Shown here: positions 19,023 through 27,231 of the stretch, in pieces
Layout: each line of letters starts with the position of its first letter
Position numbering within the stretch: the first letter of the stretch is position 1
Assembly (NCBI RefSeq): GCF_004363215.1
Contig: NZ_SNYS01000006.1
Span: forward strand, 1-64,000
Origin: Methanimicrococcus blatticola
GTDB taxonomy: Archaea > Halobacteriota > Methanosarcinia > Methanosarcinales > Methanosarcinaceae
Reading direction: 5' to 3'
DNA length: 64,000 nt
Made by a program: the position numbers and the translations under genes
Notes under the pieces: model-generated
What the model saw: only the letters and a program-made list of their open reading frames with translations
Told to the model about the DNA's origin: nothing
Database searches by the model: none

Positions 19023-19601
19023 TTACATCGGCAATTTGTAACCGACTTCATTCAACACGATTGCCATTGCGGTGTAGAATGCGGCAGCGCCTAAAAGGAA
19101 GGCGAAGAATCCGGCAATCACTCCGACGATGGGGATCAAAACGAAATGGAAAGCGGCCGTCATGAAGAATGTCAAAACCAATAAGGTAAAGACAACGACT
19201 AACGCTTTAACGCCCATTTTCAATGTTCCGAGCAAAAGACCGAGACCGAAAATGCCCCAAAGCAAAAGGTAAAGGGCAAGACCGAAGTCGCCGGCTGCGG
19301 CTGTTCCGAGCGGCGCGATTAAGATGAAAGCGAAGCTGAGCCAAAAGACACCGAATCCGGTAAAAGCAACGGTTTCGAATGTGTTTCCTTTTTTCCAGGC
19401 CATCATGCCGGCCAAAAGCTGAGCCAGCCCGCCGACGAAAATTGCCATCGCAATCACAGTCATGTTTTCCGGAACCAAGCCCATGTTATGGAAACTGAGC
19501 GTTAATGTTGCCAAAGAAAAACCCGTTAAACCAAGAGCACCCGGATTGCCGGTTGTGTCAGCGATTTTAATAACTTGTTCACTCACAGTAAATTCCTCCA
19601 A
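19023..19601 (-). CDS. GPR1/FUN34/YaaH (SatP) family acetate transporter, copy 2
   Basis: A 192-residue paralogue of the preceding transporter with six hydrophobic helices. The signature is NPGALGLTGFS, closer to the family consensus than copy 1, where Asn is replaced by Thr. It also has GNTFETVAFTGFGVFWLSFAF and the C-terminal AFYTAMAIVLNEVGYKLP shared with copy 1. The ribosome binding site is GGAGG about seven bases before the ATG. The two copies are separated by about 580 bases with their own terminators, so they are probably separate transcription units that may differ in affinity or regulation. Confidence 0.9.
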   Translation of the reverse strand: MEEFTVSEQVIKIADTTGNPGALGLTGFSLATLTLSFHNMGLVPENMTVIAMAIFVGGLAQLLAGMMAWKKGNTFETVAFTGFGVFWLSFAFILIAPLGTAAAGDFGLALYLLLWGIFGLGLLLGTLKMGVKALVVVFTLLVLTFFMTAAFHFVLIPIVGVIAGFFAFLLGAAAFYTAMAIVLNEVGYKLPM

Positions 19602-20831
19602 ATGGCGGACAAATCCGCCTGTTTTTATTAACCAATAGCGTTTTTACCAATGTAATAACGATTTACAATAATTTACAATTACAACTGTCTGCCAATTCAG
19701 CAAACAACTACGCCGAAAAGAAAATTGGGATTTAAAAATCTTTCAGTCAAAAATTAATTGAGAAAACAACACCAAAAGACAGAACAATTTCTGAAAAAAG
19801 GAGCGGCCGATTGACGTTATCAAAAACGTAGATTGACGTAAAATGAAATCAAGAGAGATTATAATTATCGACAATTACAAACAGTTCAAAATTGAATTAT
19901 TTGATTAAATCAAATTTTTCAGATTAAATCGGCGTTCGTTTTTTCATATTAAGAAAAGAGGATGTATTGTATGTTTTAATATGTTTTAGTATGGTTTTAT
20001 TTTGGAAATAATTAAAACCCAATGCAACCGCCCGCTAATTTTCGTTTCCGGGCGGTGCGAAGCAGCGAACCGGATTTCGATCTGAGCAGAGCGAAGAGAG
20101 AAACGGAAATTTGCGGATTCGTACCCGGCCGATACAGCAAAAACGGAAAACTCTTTCTCACAACAATTATCGTCCTGCCTGTGCCCGGTTTGATTTGTGC
20201 ATCTGCTTCTTTTTATCACATCAATTGTCTTTCTGCCGGCACCCGTTTTGATTGGCGCATCTGCTTCTTTTTATCACATCCGTTCGCTTGCGCGAACGGG
20301 GCGTTGCCACCGGCCGTTCAAGTTGCCGCCGCTACCCACCGTTCAAGTTGCCGCTGCTACCCACCGTTCAAGTTGCCGCTGCTACCCACCGTTCAAGTTA
20401 CCGCTGCTACCCACCGTTCAAGTCATCGCTGCGACCTGCCGTCCAAGTTACCGTTGTTACCTGCAACGGCAAAGATGCCGCGCGCGAACTGCACCGTTTT
20501 TCGAAATTTTTCAAAGCCGAGAGTCGATTTCAAAATATTTCAAAACAGAGAACGGTTTCAAAATATTTCAAAAACAGAGATTGATTTTTCAAACAGAAAA
20601 GGAAAAGAAAAGAAAAAAAGAAAAAAAGGAAAAAATGGAGAAATAAATGGGGGAGGAAAAAAGAGAAAAATAATGGATAAATGCTGTTTTTTAAAAAACA
20701 TTTTAAATCTTTTTAGAGAGAGGTTTAAAAGATTGCATTTTTGGTTGGGTGATATTTGAGAGGTTTGAGAGGTTGGTAGTGAAATTCAATAAATAATATT
20801 TAATTTCAAATTCTTCCTGAAAAGAATAAAC
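19602..20831. other. Long intergenic region, low complexity, no supported gene
   Basis: About 1.2 kb between the second transporter and mtaB2. It contains a GC-richer island at about 20030-20500 unlike its surroundings, an imperfect direct repeat with a 58-base period (GCATCTGCTTCTTTTTATCA at 20199 and 20257), a hairpin CCGTTCG/CGAACGG at 20280-20299, a 25-base tandem repeat, and a purine-rich AAAAGAAAAG tract at 20595-20660. Open frames crossing it overlap each other in all three frames and reflect the repeat, not selection on protein. Confidence 0.55.
20314..20463 (+). repeat. 25-bp tandem repeat, six copies
   Basis: The unit is CCGTTCAAGTTGC followed by CGCTGCTACCCA. Copies start at 20314, 20339, 20364, 20389, 20414 and 20439. 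The middle copies are nearly identical and the last two diverge. The period is not a multiple of three, so it is unlikely to be coding. There are no spacers, so it is not a CRISPR array. Confidence 0.85.
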
Positions 20832-20850
20832 GGCAGGGATAAACCCTGCC
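20832..20850 (-). terminator. Hairpin terminator of mtaCB operon 2
   Basis: GGCAGGG (20832-20838) pairs with CCCTGCC (20844-20850). In minus-strand sense it is followed by GTTTATTCTTTTC. It lies 24 bases past the mtaB2 stop. Confidence 0.75.
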
Positions 20851-20873
20851 AAATGTTTGTTTTATCAGGAAAT

Positions 20874-22262
20874 TTAAAGGACGTAGTTTTCGGTCTTGAA
20901 AACCGGAACTTCTGCCTTGTATTTTGCCATGCATTCTTCGACGAATTTTGCTTTTTCGGTCGGGAGTGCTGCCAAGTCTTTCTTGATTGCATTGAGTGCA
21001 TTGATTTCGAATTTGGTGAGTGAGAGCTTGCCGCCCTTGATACCTTCATCGAGAATCTTACAGCATTCTTCTGCAGCTGCCTTGGAACGGAGGTAGGTGT
21101 CGTTACCGTTCTTTGCGATTGCTTCACCGACACGGTATGCGTTGTCGTATGCGAGGACATAGCCCTGGGGGTCTCTGTACTTGTCAGAGAGAGTGAAGAG
21201 GTCACGGAGAATCTTCTCGTTTCCGGTCTTCAAGGCCGTGTTCATCAAAGAGCAGTCGTAAGCAAGGGATTCAACCCAAACCTGAACAGTTGTACCGCCG
21301 AATTCACCGTGGTATTCAACAGATTCGTTGGACCACATGTCACAGCACTGCATGGTTAAGTTACCCATAACGTCGGAGTGAGCACAGGTTGAAGATTTAC
21401 CTTCTTGTGTGATCGGAACACCGGCAATGGACTTAACGATGGTGTTTTCATAACCGCAGTCTTTACCCGGACCGGTTGCGCCGGATTCGTATGCTGCAAG
21501 TGTTCTTGCGGCTGAAATACAGCGGGCAACGATGGCTGTTGTGTGGGCGAGGTTCTTGTCTAAGAGACCGCCGGCAATGAACATGGCTGTGTTTGCCTGG
21601 GCACAGTCTGTGTCACCTGCTGCAACTCTGCCTGTTTTCTTGGCGATGCTTGCAATGTTTTGCCACACGAATTCCATGTCACTTGTACCAAGGACACCGA
21701 TACCGAACAAGACACCGGCAATGTCATCACGAATGATGGCATAGTCGAAAACTTCCTTACCGCCCATTGATTCAATGGATAATAAGTCAGCACCCTGAAC
21801 AGCACATTTCTCGAATGCTTCGAGCATGACATCGTTCTTGTTTCCGCGGAGAGCGAGGTAATCTCTGTCTTCACGAATGTCACCGATGGTGTGTCTGAGA
21901 GCACATTTCACGCCGTATTCTTCATGGTATTCTTCCATGATGGTTTTCTGTGCGTGTGCAACAGCTGCACCCCAGTCGGGGTTGTTAGACATCTGCTGAA
22001 CGTGTTCTGTTTCTAAAACGACGCACGGAGCACCGATCTGAACGATTCTTCCCATTGCGTCTTTTGTAATTCTTTCGTATTCTTTAACGAGCGCTTCTTT
22101 GGAGACACCGGCTTGGGGTCTCGGAGCATAGTTTAATTCCGGAATTGTGTATCCTGCACCGATTTCAAGTCCTAAACCTGCTTTTACCGGGAATTTTGCT
22201 CTTCCGAAGGTCATTTCGTCTGCATTTGCGTATGCCATCTTTGTGTATCTGTTAACTGCCAT
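20874..22262 (-). CDS. mtaB: Methanol:corrinoid protein methyltransferase, copy 2
   Basis: A second zinc-dependent MtaB of 462 residues, very similar to the copy at 7761-9146. The zinc-ligand motifs SIESMGGKE, AGDTDCAQAN and GPGKDCGYE are intact, so it should be active. Differences are spread over the chain, with one extra residue in the segment RGNKNDVMLEAFEK compared with copy 1. The start region, with AAGGAGG and the spacing to mtaC, is the same as in copy 1. Isoforms of this kind in Methanosarcina respond differently to methanol level and growth phase; the same may hold here. Confidence 0.96.
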   Translation of the reverse strand: MAVNRYTKMAYANADEMTFGRAKFPVKAGLGLEIGAGYTIPELNYAPRPQAGVSKEALVKEYERITKDAMGRIVQIGAPCVVLETEHVQQMSNNPDWGAAVAHAQKTIMEEYHEEYGVKCALRHTIGDIREDRDYLALRGNKNDVMLEAFEKCAVQGADLLSIESMGGKEVFDYAIIRDDIAGVLFGIGVLGTSDMEFVWQNIASIAKKTGRVAAGDTDCAQANTAMFIAGGLLDKNLAHTTAIVARCISAARTLAAYESGATGPGKDCGYENTIVKSIAGVPITQEGKSSTCAHSDVMGNLTMQCCDMWSNESVEYHGEFGGTTVQVWVESLAYDCSLMNTALKTGNEKILRDLFTLSDKYRDPQGYVLAYDNAYRVGEAIAKNGNDTYLRSKAAAEECCKILDEGIKGGKLSLTKFEINALNAIKKDLAALPTEKAKFVEECMAKYKAEVPVFKTENYVL

Positions 22263-22274
22263 TTTGCTGCCTCC

Positions 22275-23051
22275 TTAGTGGATGTGGAATTCGTTTCTCA
22301 TCTTTGCAATGTCTGCGCCGTTCTTCAAAATGTAATTGCCGAACTTCGCAGCCTCTGCTGCTTCCTCACCGTAAACACCAAGGCTGTAGCTTTCAACGAA
22401 CTCTTGGTTAACAGCACCGCCGCCGCAAGCGAACGGAATCTTTAAGCCTTTCTCAACAAGTTTGTCGTTCACTTCTTTGAAAGCATACATTGTTGTTGTC
22501 ATCAAAGCTGTGCCGGTAATCATAAGCGGTTTAACTTCTGCTGCCTTTGCGACAACTTCGTCAACCGGAACATCACGGCCAAGGTCAACGACATCAAAAC
22601 CGTCTGCTCTTAAGAGAGCGGCAACGATGTTCTTACCGATGTCGTGAACGTCACCTTCTGCGACGTGGCAGATAATGGTTCCTTTTGCTTTCGGAATTTC
22701 TTTTGTCTTGGATTTGCAGTAGTCTATGCCTTCAAGCATAGCGTCTGCTGACATCATAACGTTGGGGAGGAAAATGATACCCTGATCATATAATGCAGAA
22801 ACGACAGCCATTCCCGGGAGAAGTGCTTCGTCAATAAGTTTGATCGGGTCTTTGCCTGCGTCTAAAAGTGCGTCGAGTGCATCAATAACGTCGTCTTCTT
22901 CGCCTTCGTAGATGGCAACTGCCACTGCTTTCAAGAGCGCGTCTTTCGGATAGAGTTGCTCTGCTGCTTCGTCGGGGGTCATGGTTTTTTCCATGGCCAC
23001 ATTATATCTGACAAGAATTGTTGCAATATCTTCTTTTTTAAAGTCTAACAT
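22275..23051 (-). CDS. mtaC: Methanol-specific corrinoid protein, copy 2
   Basis: A second MtaC with the same domain plan: a helical cap, then a B12-binding domain with AEGDVHDIGKN, whose His is the cobalt ligand. The start is placed at ATG 23051 (MLDFKKEDIATIL), matching copy 1; the open frame extends 19 codons further upstream with non-homologous sequence. It is followed after 12 bases by mtaB2. The leader is long and unlike that of copy 1, which suggests separate regulation of the two operons. Confidence 0.96.
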   Translation of the reverse strand: MLDFKKEDIATILVRYNVAMEKTMTPDEAAEQLYPKDALLKAVAVAIYEGEEDDVIDALDALLDAGKDPIKLIDEALLPGMAVVSALYDQGIIFLPNVMMSADAMLEGIDYCKSKTKEIPKAKGTIICHVAEGDVHDIGKNIVAALLRADGFDVVDLGRDVPVDEVVAKAAEVKPLMITGTALMTTTMYAFKEVNDKLVEKGLKIPFACGGGAVNQEFVESYSLGVYGEEAAEAAKFGNYILKNGADIAKMRNEFHIH

Positions 23052-23118
23052 ATTAGATTCTCCGTTTCGATCTGTATTAACAGGAGAGCGGGGAGAACAA
23101 CCACACATTCATTTAACC

Positions 23119-23279
23119 GGTCCTCAAATTTCACACACGTTTTAAAGGTTTTTCAACACACACACACGAAAATCCCTGTTCAAAACCTACGCTTTCTTCA
23201 CAATGTATATTTACACACACAAATTTTTTCAATACACACTTTTTTTAATACACACACTTGTATTATTTTTTTGAGGACC
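23119..23279 (-). promoter_or_regulatory. Structured leader candidate upstream of mtaC2
   Basis: GGTCCTCAAA (23119-23128) is the exact reverse complement of TTTGAGGACC (23270-23279), enclosing about 140 bases. The enclosed region carries four or five CACACAC tracts next to A/T runs, read as TGTGTG on the transcribed strand. This could fold the leader RNA into a long stem enclosing repeated TGTGTG boxes. It is about 70 bases from the start codon. Confidence 0.45.
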
Positions 23280-23431
23280 AAAATAGTTCTGAAGATGAAA
23301 CCGTTAAACCGGTTTTACCCAAAGAAACGACTTGGTTGTAATTTTTTTTCCGTATTCTCCTCAGTCACGAACCATACGTGCAAGAACACAAAACCAATTG
23401 TGTTACTGCAATATTCTATTTGGCGGATTTG

Positions 23432-23472
23432 AGTATATACATTAACCGCACCTATTTTTTTCGAAGCGGTTA
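23432..23472 (-). promoter_or_regulatory. Candidate TATA box with adjacent inverted repeat for mtaCB operon 2
   Basis: The minus strand reads GTATATAC at 23432-23439. Just upstream of it TAACCGC (23443-23449) pairs with GCGGTTA (23466-23472). If this is the promoter, the leader would be about 360 bases. The inverted repeat lies where an activator or repressor could contact TFB. Confidence 0.4.
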
Positions 23473-24026
23473 TTAGAAGTTTTTTGAGAAAAATAAAATA
23501 TAAAACAACTTTATTTAAGTCAGTGTTTTCTGTTTTTGATTTTAATTATAAAAAAAATACGAAATAAATTGTTTTTCTAAAAAAAGCCCAAAAATGCTCA
23601 AAAAAGGTGTCAAAATTTTTGATAGTTTGAACGACTAACAGGAATTTAAAAAGATAATATTCATAGAATAACAAATTATAAAAATATATAGATATATGGA
23701 ATTCCTGACGAAAAAAGCAGAGGCAAGAGAAACTCAAGGATTACCTTTTTATATCCCGAAATAACCGATTACGATTTTGACACGGTGATTGAAAATTCAG
23801 AAAGGTTATGAAAATGATAAAACGGTTATAATTTGAACTTTGATAAAGAAATTCGAAATGAATTAAATCAAAAAACCAATAACATTTAAAAAAATAGATT
23901 TTAACAATCAAAATGAGATTTAAAAACAAAATAAAATTTAAAAAACAAATGAAATTTAAAAACGAAATAAATTTAAAAACAAAATGAAATTTTTAAAAAT
24001 GAAATAAATCGGAAAGGATTTTTGAA
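23473..24026. other. AT-rich spacer between mtaCB operon 2 and pheS
   Basis: No gene is supported. From about 23880 to 24000 the + strand repeats a roughly 20-base unit, AAATTTAAAAACAAAATG with variants. It lies directly 3' of pheS and is T-rich in pheS sense. Confidence 0.55.
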
Positions 24027-25532
24027 TTAAATGCCTTTCCCGATTTCGCTTTTTCTGAGCCAGTCAATATCAGACTGATAAAGTTCACGAAGGTCTTTTA
24101 AGCCGAGTTTCAGCATCGCAACGCGGCTGACACCAAGACCCCACGCCAAAACCGGCTCTGTGATGCCGAGCGGTGTGGTGACTTCTTTTCTGAAAACACC
24201 TGCGCCGCCGAGTTCGACCCAGCCGAGACCGTCAATCCAAACTTCCGGCTCAACGCTGGGTTCGGTGTACGGGAAATAACCGGGACGGAAGCGGACTTCT
24301 TCAAAGCCCATTCTGTGATAGAATTCTTTTAAGCAGCCGAGCAGATCGGCAAAGCTCATGTCTTTGTCCATGACAACGCCTTCGAGCTGTTCAAATTCGG
24401 GCGTGTGCGTCGGATCAATTGTTTCGCGGCGGTAAGCGCGGTCAATACAGAACGCTTTAACGGGACCGACCGGATTGTCCGCCAAATATTTGACCGTCAC
24501 AGAAGTTGTATGCGTTCGAAGCACATTCTTTTCCGCGATTTCAGAACTCCAGCGACCGCCCCAGCCGCAAGATCCTGTTTCGCCGCCGTTTTCGTGGACA
24601 GCGCGGATTTTGTCAACATATTTATCGGGGTTTTCGGAGCGGGAATCTAAGTGGAATGTGTCCTGCATTTCTCTTGCCGGGTGATCCTGCGGCTGGAAAA
24701 GCGCGTCAAAATTCCAAAATGAAGATTGAATAATATCGCCTTTGATTTCCGTGAAGCCCATTTCCAAGAAAATCTGGCGCATTTGGTCAATCAGGCGCTG
24801 ATAAGGATGAGATTTGGCACCGTACATCGGTTTGAGAGGTTTTTGAATTTTATACGGGCGGTAATATTTGTTTTCCCAATCTCCGCTTTTCAAAAGTTCG
24901 GGCGTGATTTGCGCGATTTCTTCCGTAATCTCAATCCCTTCTGACGCATACGCTTTCCCTTGATCCGTAATTATAATTTTGCGCGTTGTGTATTCTTCTT
25001 TTTCCAGAAGTTTGCGTTTTAAAAGGTCGGAAATGATTTTGTCGGAAGCCAATTCTGCCGGCAATTCAAAAACGGGGTCAAATGTGTTGTTTTCCAACGA
25101 ATTTTCATAAAGGTCGCTGAGAACGTCTTCGTCTTGCCCTTTCGGCGCGCTGCCGGACGGAATGAGAACGCCGTCATCAATGCGCGCCCATTTTTTCTTC
25201 AAAAGCCAGCCGGTTGCAATGCCGACCAATTGCGGTGAAAAGGAAGCGCGAAGGTCTTCAAGCGGCGTTTCGCCGTCGATGCTGTCAATAATTTGTCTTT
25301 CCGGAAGGCCTGTTTCCGCGTATTCTTTGCCTTCTTCAGTGAGACCGTAGAGTTCAAAAGATTCTTCATCAACTTTGGCAAGACCTTTTTCTTCCAATAA
25401 AAAAGCCGCCTGCATGGAAGCGTCTCCGTTTAAATCCGAAATTTCGACAATATCTTTCAATTCTGCCGTCTCAAGCTCATTCAAAGCCAGCAGAACCTTT
25501 TTTTCATTATTCGTTAAATCATAATCCGTCAT
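24027..25532 (-). CDS. pheS: Phenylalanyl-tRNA synthetase alpha subunit
   Basis: The catalytic subunit of the class II Phe-tRNA synthetase, charging tRNA-Phe in the cytoplasm. The 501-residue archaeal/eukaryotic form has N-terminal winged-helix domains (about residues 1-200) and a C-terminal catalytic core. Motif 2 and neighbouring segments are seen in [25 protein letters not shown] and [13 protein letters not shown]. Motif 3 is near [13 protein letters not shown]. The beta subunit gene pheT is not in the window. It lies about 108 bases after trpS on the same strand, so the two are probably cotranscribed. Confidence 0.96.
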   Translation of the reverse strand: MTDYDLTNNEKKVLLALNELETAELKDIVEISDLNGDASMQAAFLLEEKGLAKVDEESFELYGLTEEGKEYAETGLPERQIIDSIDGETPLEDLRASFSPQLVGIATGWLLKKKWARIDDGVLIPSGSAPKGQDEDVLSDLYENSLENNTFDPVFELPAELASDKIISDLLKRKLLEKEEYTTRKIIITDQGKAYASEGIEITEEIAQITPELLKSGDWENKYYRPYKIQKPLKPMYGAKSHPYQRLIDQMRQIFLEMGFTEIKGDIIQSSFWNFDALFQPQDHPAREMQDTFHLDSRSENPDKYVDKIRAVHENGGETGSCGWGGRWSSEIAEKNVLRTHTTSVTVKYLADNPVGPVKAFCIDRAYRRETIDPTHTPEFEQLEGVVMDKDMSFADLLGCLKEFYHRMGFEEVRFRPGYFPYTEPSVEPEVWIDGLGWVELGGAGVFRKEVTTPLGITEPVLAWGLGVSRVAMLKLGLKDLRELYQSDIDWLRKSEIGKGI

Positions 25533-25640
25533 TTCAAAACCCCGATTCGTTGGAGCAAATTAATTTTTATCCCTTAAATGAAACTTATCTCTTATATTCT
25601 CTCTGATATTTTTCTCACATTTGTTCTTTCATTTGTTCTC

Positions 25641-26978
25641 TCATTTGCGGTAATCAATGCTGAACAACGGCAATTTTTCAAAGGCTTCTTCCCGCTTCTG
25701 CTGAAGATCCGTTAAGAAAGCTTCCATTTTGCCGGCCGCTTTTTTCTTACATTCACCGCAAAGAATGCTTCCGCTCGTACATTCTTTTTGAACCTGAATC
25801 AGTTCGTCATCGTCATCAGTCAAATGGAAGAGATAAAGTTCATAAACCGAACATTTGTCAAATTCGCCGCCGAGCTCGCGCTGTTCTTCAGCCGATTCGC
25901 GCCCGCCGGTCTTGGCTTTCATGATTTTCTTGGCAGCCGATTTCGGATCTTCCGAAAGCGCAATGTTGCTTTCCGGGATGCTGCTCGACATTTTGCCGCC
26001 TGTGAGACCGCTCATGAAACGGTGATAAGTGGATGCCGGAATCATAAAAGCGTAGCCGCCGTGAGCGAGTTCCGCATTTTTAACGATTTCAGAAAGTTCG
26101 GCTTCAGAAATATCACCGAAAATATCAATGTGTTCTTTGGAAAGTTTTGTTGAAACGCCTGCGCCTCCGAAGCCGCCGCGAATGTTTTTATCGATTTCTT
26201 TCAGCGCGTCTTCAGGCGCGTTTTTCCCGCGAACACTCCAATAGGATTTGCCTGTTTTGGAATCCTCGCGGCGTTCGATAAGGAACATATTCATTTTAGA
26301 AGCGATGTCGCGCGTGAGACGGATGTGCGGGTCCTGATCGGCACCGACCGGAACGACGACCGGGATCGGTCCTTCGTACATCGGCAGCTGAGAGTGCAAA
26401 ATGTCTGCGCCCTGCGTCAGCACAGCAATCATGTGCGCCAAATGCGTCTCGCCGGAAAAGCCGTAAATGGCAGCCATTTCAGAAAAATTAACTTTCGTTC
26501 CGAGTTCAAATGCCAAATCCTTAACCGGCTGACACTCTGATTGGAAATAAATGCGCGCGTTTTCGGGTTGAAGCCCGAGCGCAATTAAGCTTGTGATGTA
26601 TTCTTCAACGCCGATTCGTTTACACTCTTCCCAGGTCAGGTCGCGGACAGCGTGCGCTTCGCGGTCTGCGATTCCGATAACAGCGATTCCGCCTTGCTTT
26701 TGGTACCAAACAATTTGATCCATCACCATTTTGTGGCCGAAGTGCGCTTTGCCTGTCGGCATAAAGCCGTCAAGAACGACAAACTGTTTTTGATTTTTGA
26801 TTGCGTCAGCAATCATATCATAACCGCGGTGGCCGAAAATAATGCCTCTTCGCATGTATTTGTGCGGATTCGGGATTTCATCGAGCACTTCCGCAAACGG
26901 CTGAATGCCGAATTCATCAAACAGTTTTGAGTAGTCGCTGATTTCAGACGACTTCCACGGGTCCAATTTTTGCGCCAT
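25641..26978 (-). CDS. trpS: Tryptophanyl-tRNA synthetase, archaeal type
   Basis: A class I synthetase charging tRNA-Trp. The HIGH-type motif is [10 protein letters not shown] and the KMSKS motif is [11 protein letters not shown]. The 445-residue length fits the archaeal/eukaryotic group. Near the C-terminus it has several cysteines ([14 protein letters not shown]), a possible metal site. The GTPDQDPH-like substrate segment appears as [16 protein letters not shown]. The gene is upstream of pheS, and three 16-base repeats lie in its promoter region. Confidence 0.96.
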   Translation of the reverse strand: MAQKLDPWKSSEISDYSKLFDEFGIQPFAEVLDEIPNPHKYMRRGIIFGHRGYDMIADAIKNQKQFVVLDGFMPTGKAHFGHKMVMDQIVWYQKQGGIAVIGIADREAHAVRDLTWEECKRIGVEEYITSLIALGLQPENARIYFQSECQPVKDLAFELGTKVNFSEMAAIYGFSGETHLAHMIAVLTQGADILHSQLPMYEGPIPVVVPVGADQDPHIRLTRDIASKMNMFLIERREDSKTGKSYWSVRGKNAPEDALKEIDKNIRGGFGGAGVSTKLSKEHIDIFGDISEAELSEIVKNAELAHGGYAFMIPASTYHRFMSGLTGGKMSSSIPESNIALSEDPKSAAKKIMKAKTGGRESAEEQRELGGEFDKCSVYELYLFHLTDDDDELIQVQKECTSGSILCGECKKKAAGKMEAFLTDLQQKREEAFEKLPLFSIDYRK

Positions 26979-27089
26979 AAAGAATCACGTGATAATAACA
27001 GTATAATATAGAGTGAGAAATGAATTGAAAAGTCATTCATTTAAGTTTAAACTTTTGTTGAATGAATCAGAATTCTCATTCTTAATAAT

Positions 27090-27137
27090 ATCTGTTTTAG
27101 ATCCGATCTGTTTTAGATCCGATCTGTTTTAGATCGG
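27090..27137. repeat. Three tandem 16-bp repeats upstream of trpS
   Basis: ATCTGTTTTAGATCCG is repeated exactly at 27090 and 27106 and once more with a change at 27122. Each unit contains a GATCT...AGATC inverted element. They lie 112-159 bases upstream of the trpS start and could be operators. A related GATCTGTTTTAAAT word occurs near 47680. Confidence 0.6.
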
Positions 27138-27184
27138 TTTTTAAAAAATTGAAAAAAGAAAATGAATCTGTTTTTGAAAAAAGA

Positions 27185-27208
27185 AAATGCCGAAAAAATT
27201 CGGCATTT
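27185..27208 (-). terminator. Perfect 10-bp hairpin terminator of GLUG gene 1
   Basis: AAATGCCGAA (27185-27194) pairs with TTCGGCATTT (27199-27208). In minus-strand sense it is followed by TCTTTTTTCAAAAAC. It lies 24 bases past the stop codon at 27232. Confidence 0.75.
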
Positions 27209-27231
27209 GAAGCATTTTTTAGTTTGCCGCT

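Noticed and set aside
20314-20463. CRISPR-like array
   Set aside because: The 25-bp units abut each other with no spacers.
20022-20759. Open frame of 245 codons on the + strand, and overlapping ones in the other frames
   Set aside because: It runs through the 25-bp tandem repeat and a poly-AAAAG tract; the repeat period is not a multiple of three and all three frames give similar repetitive peptides, so the openness is a by-product of composition.
23546-23929. Two short Phe/Tyr-rich open frames between mtaC2 and pheS
   Set aside because: Low-complexity AT-rich sequence, no ribosome binding site, no similarity to known proteins.
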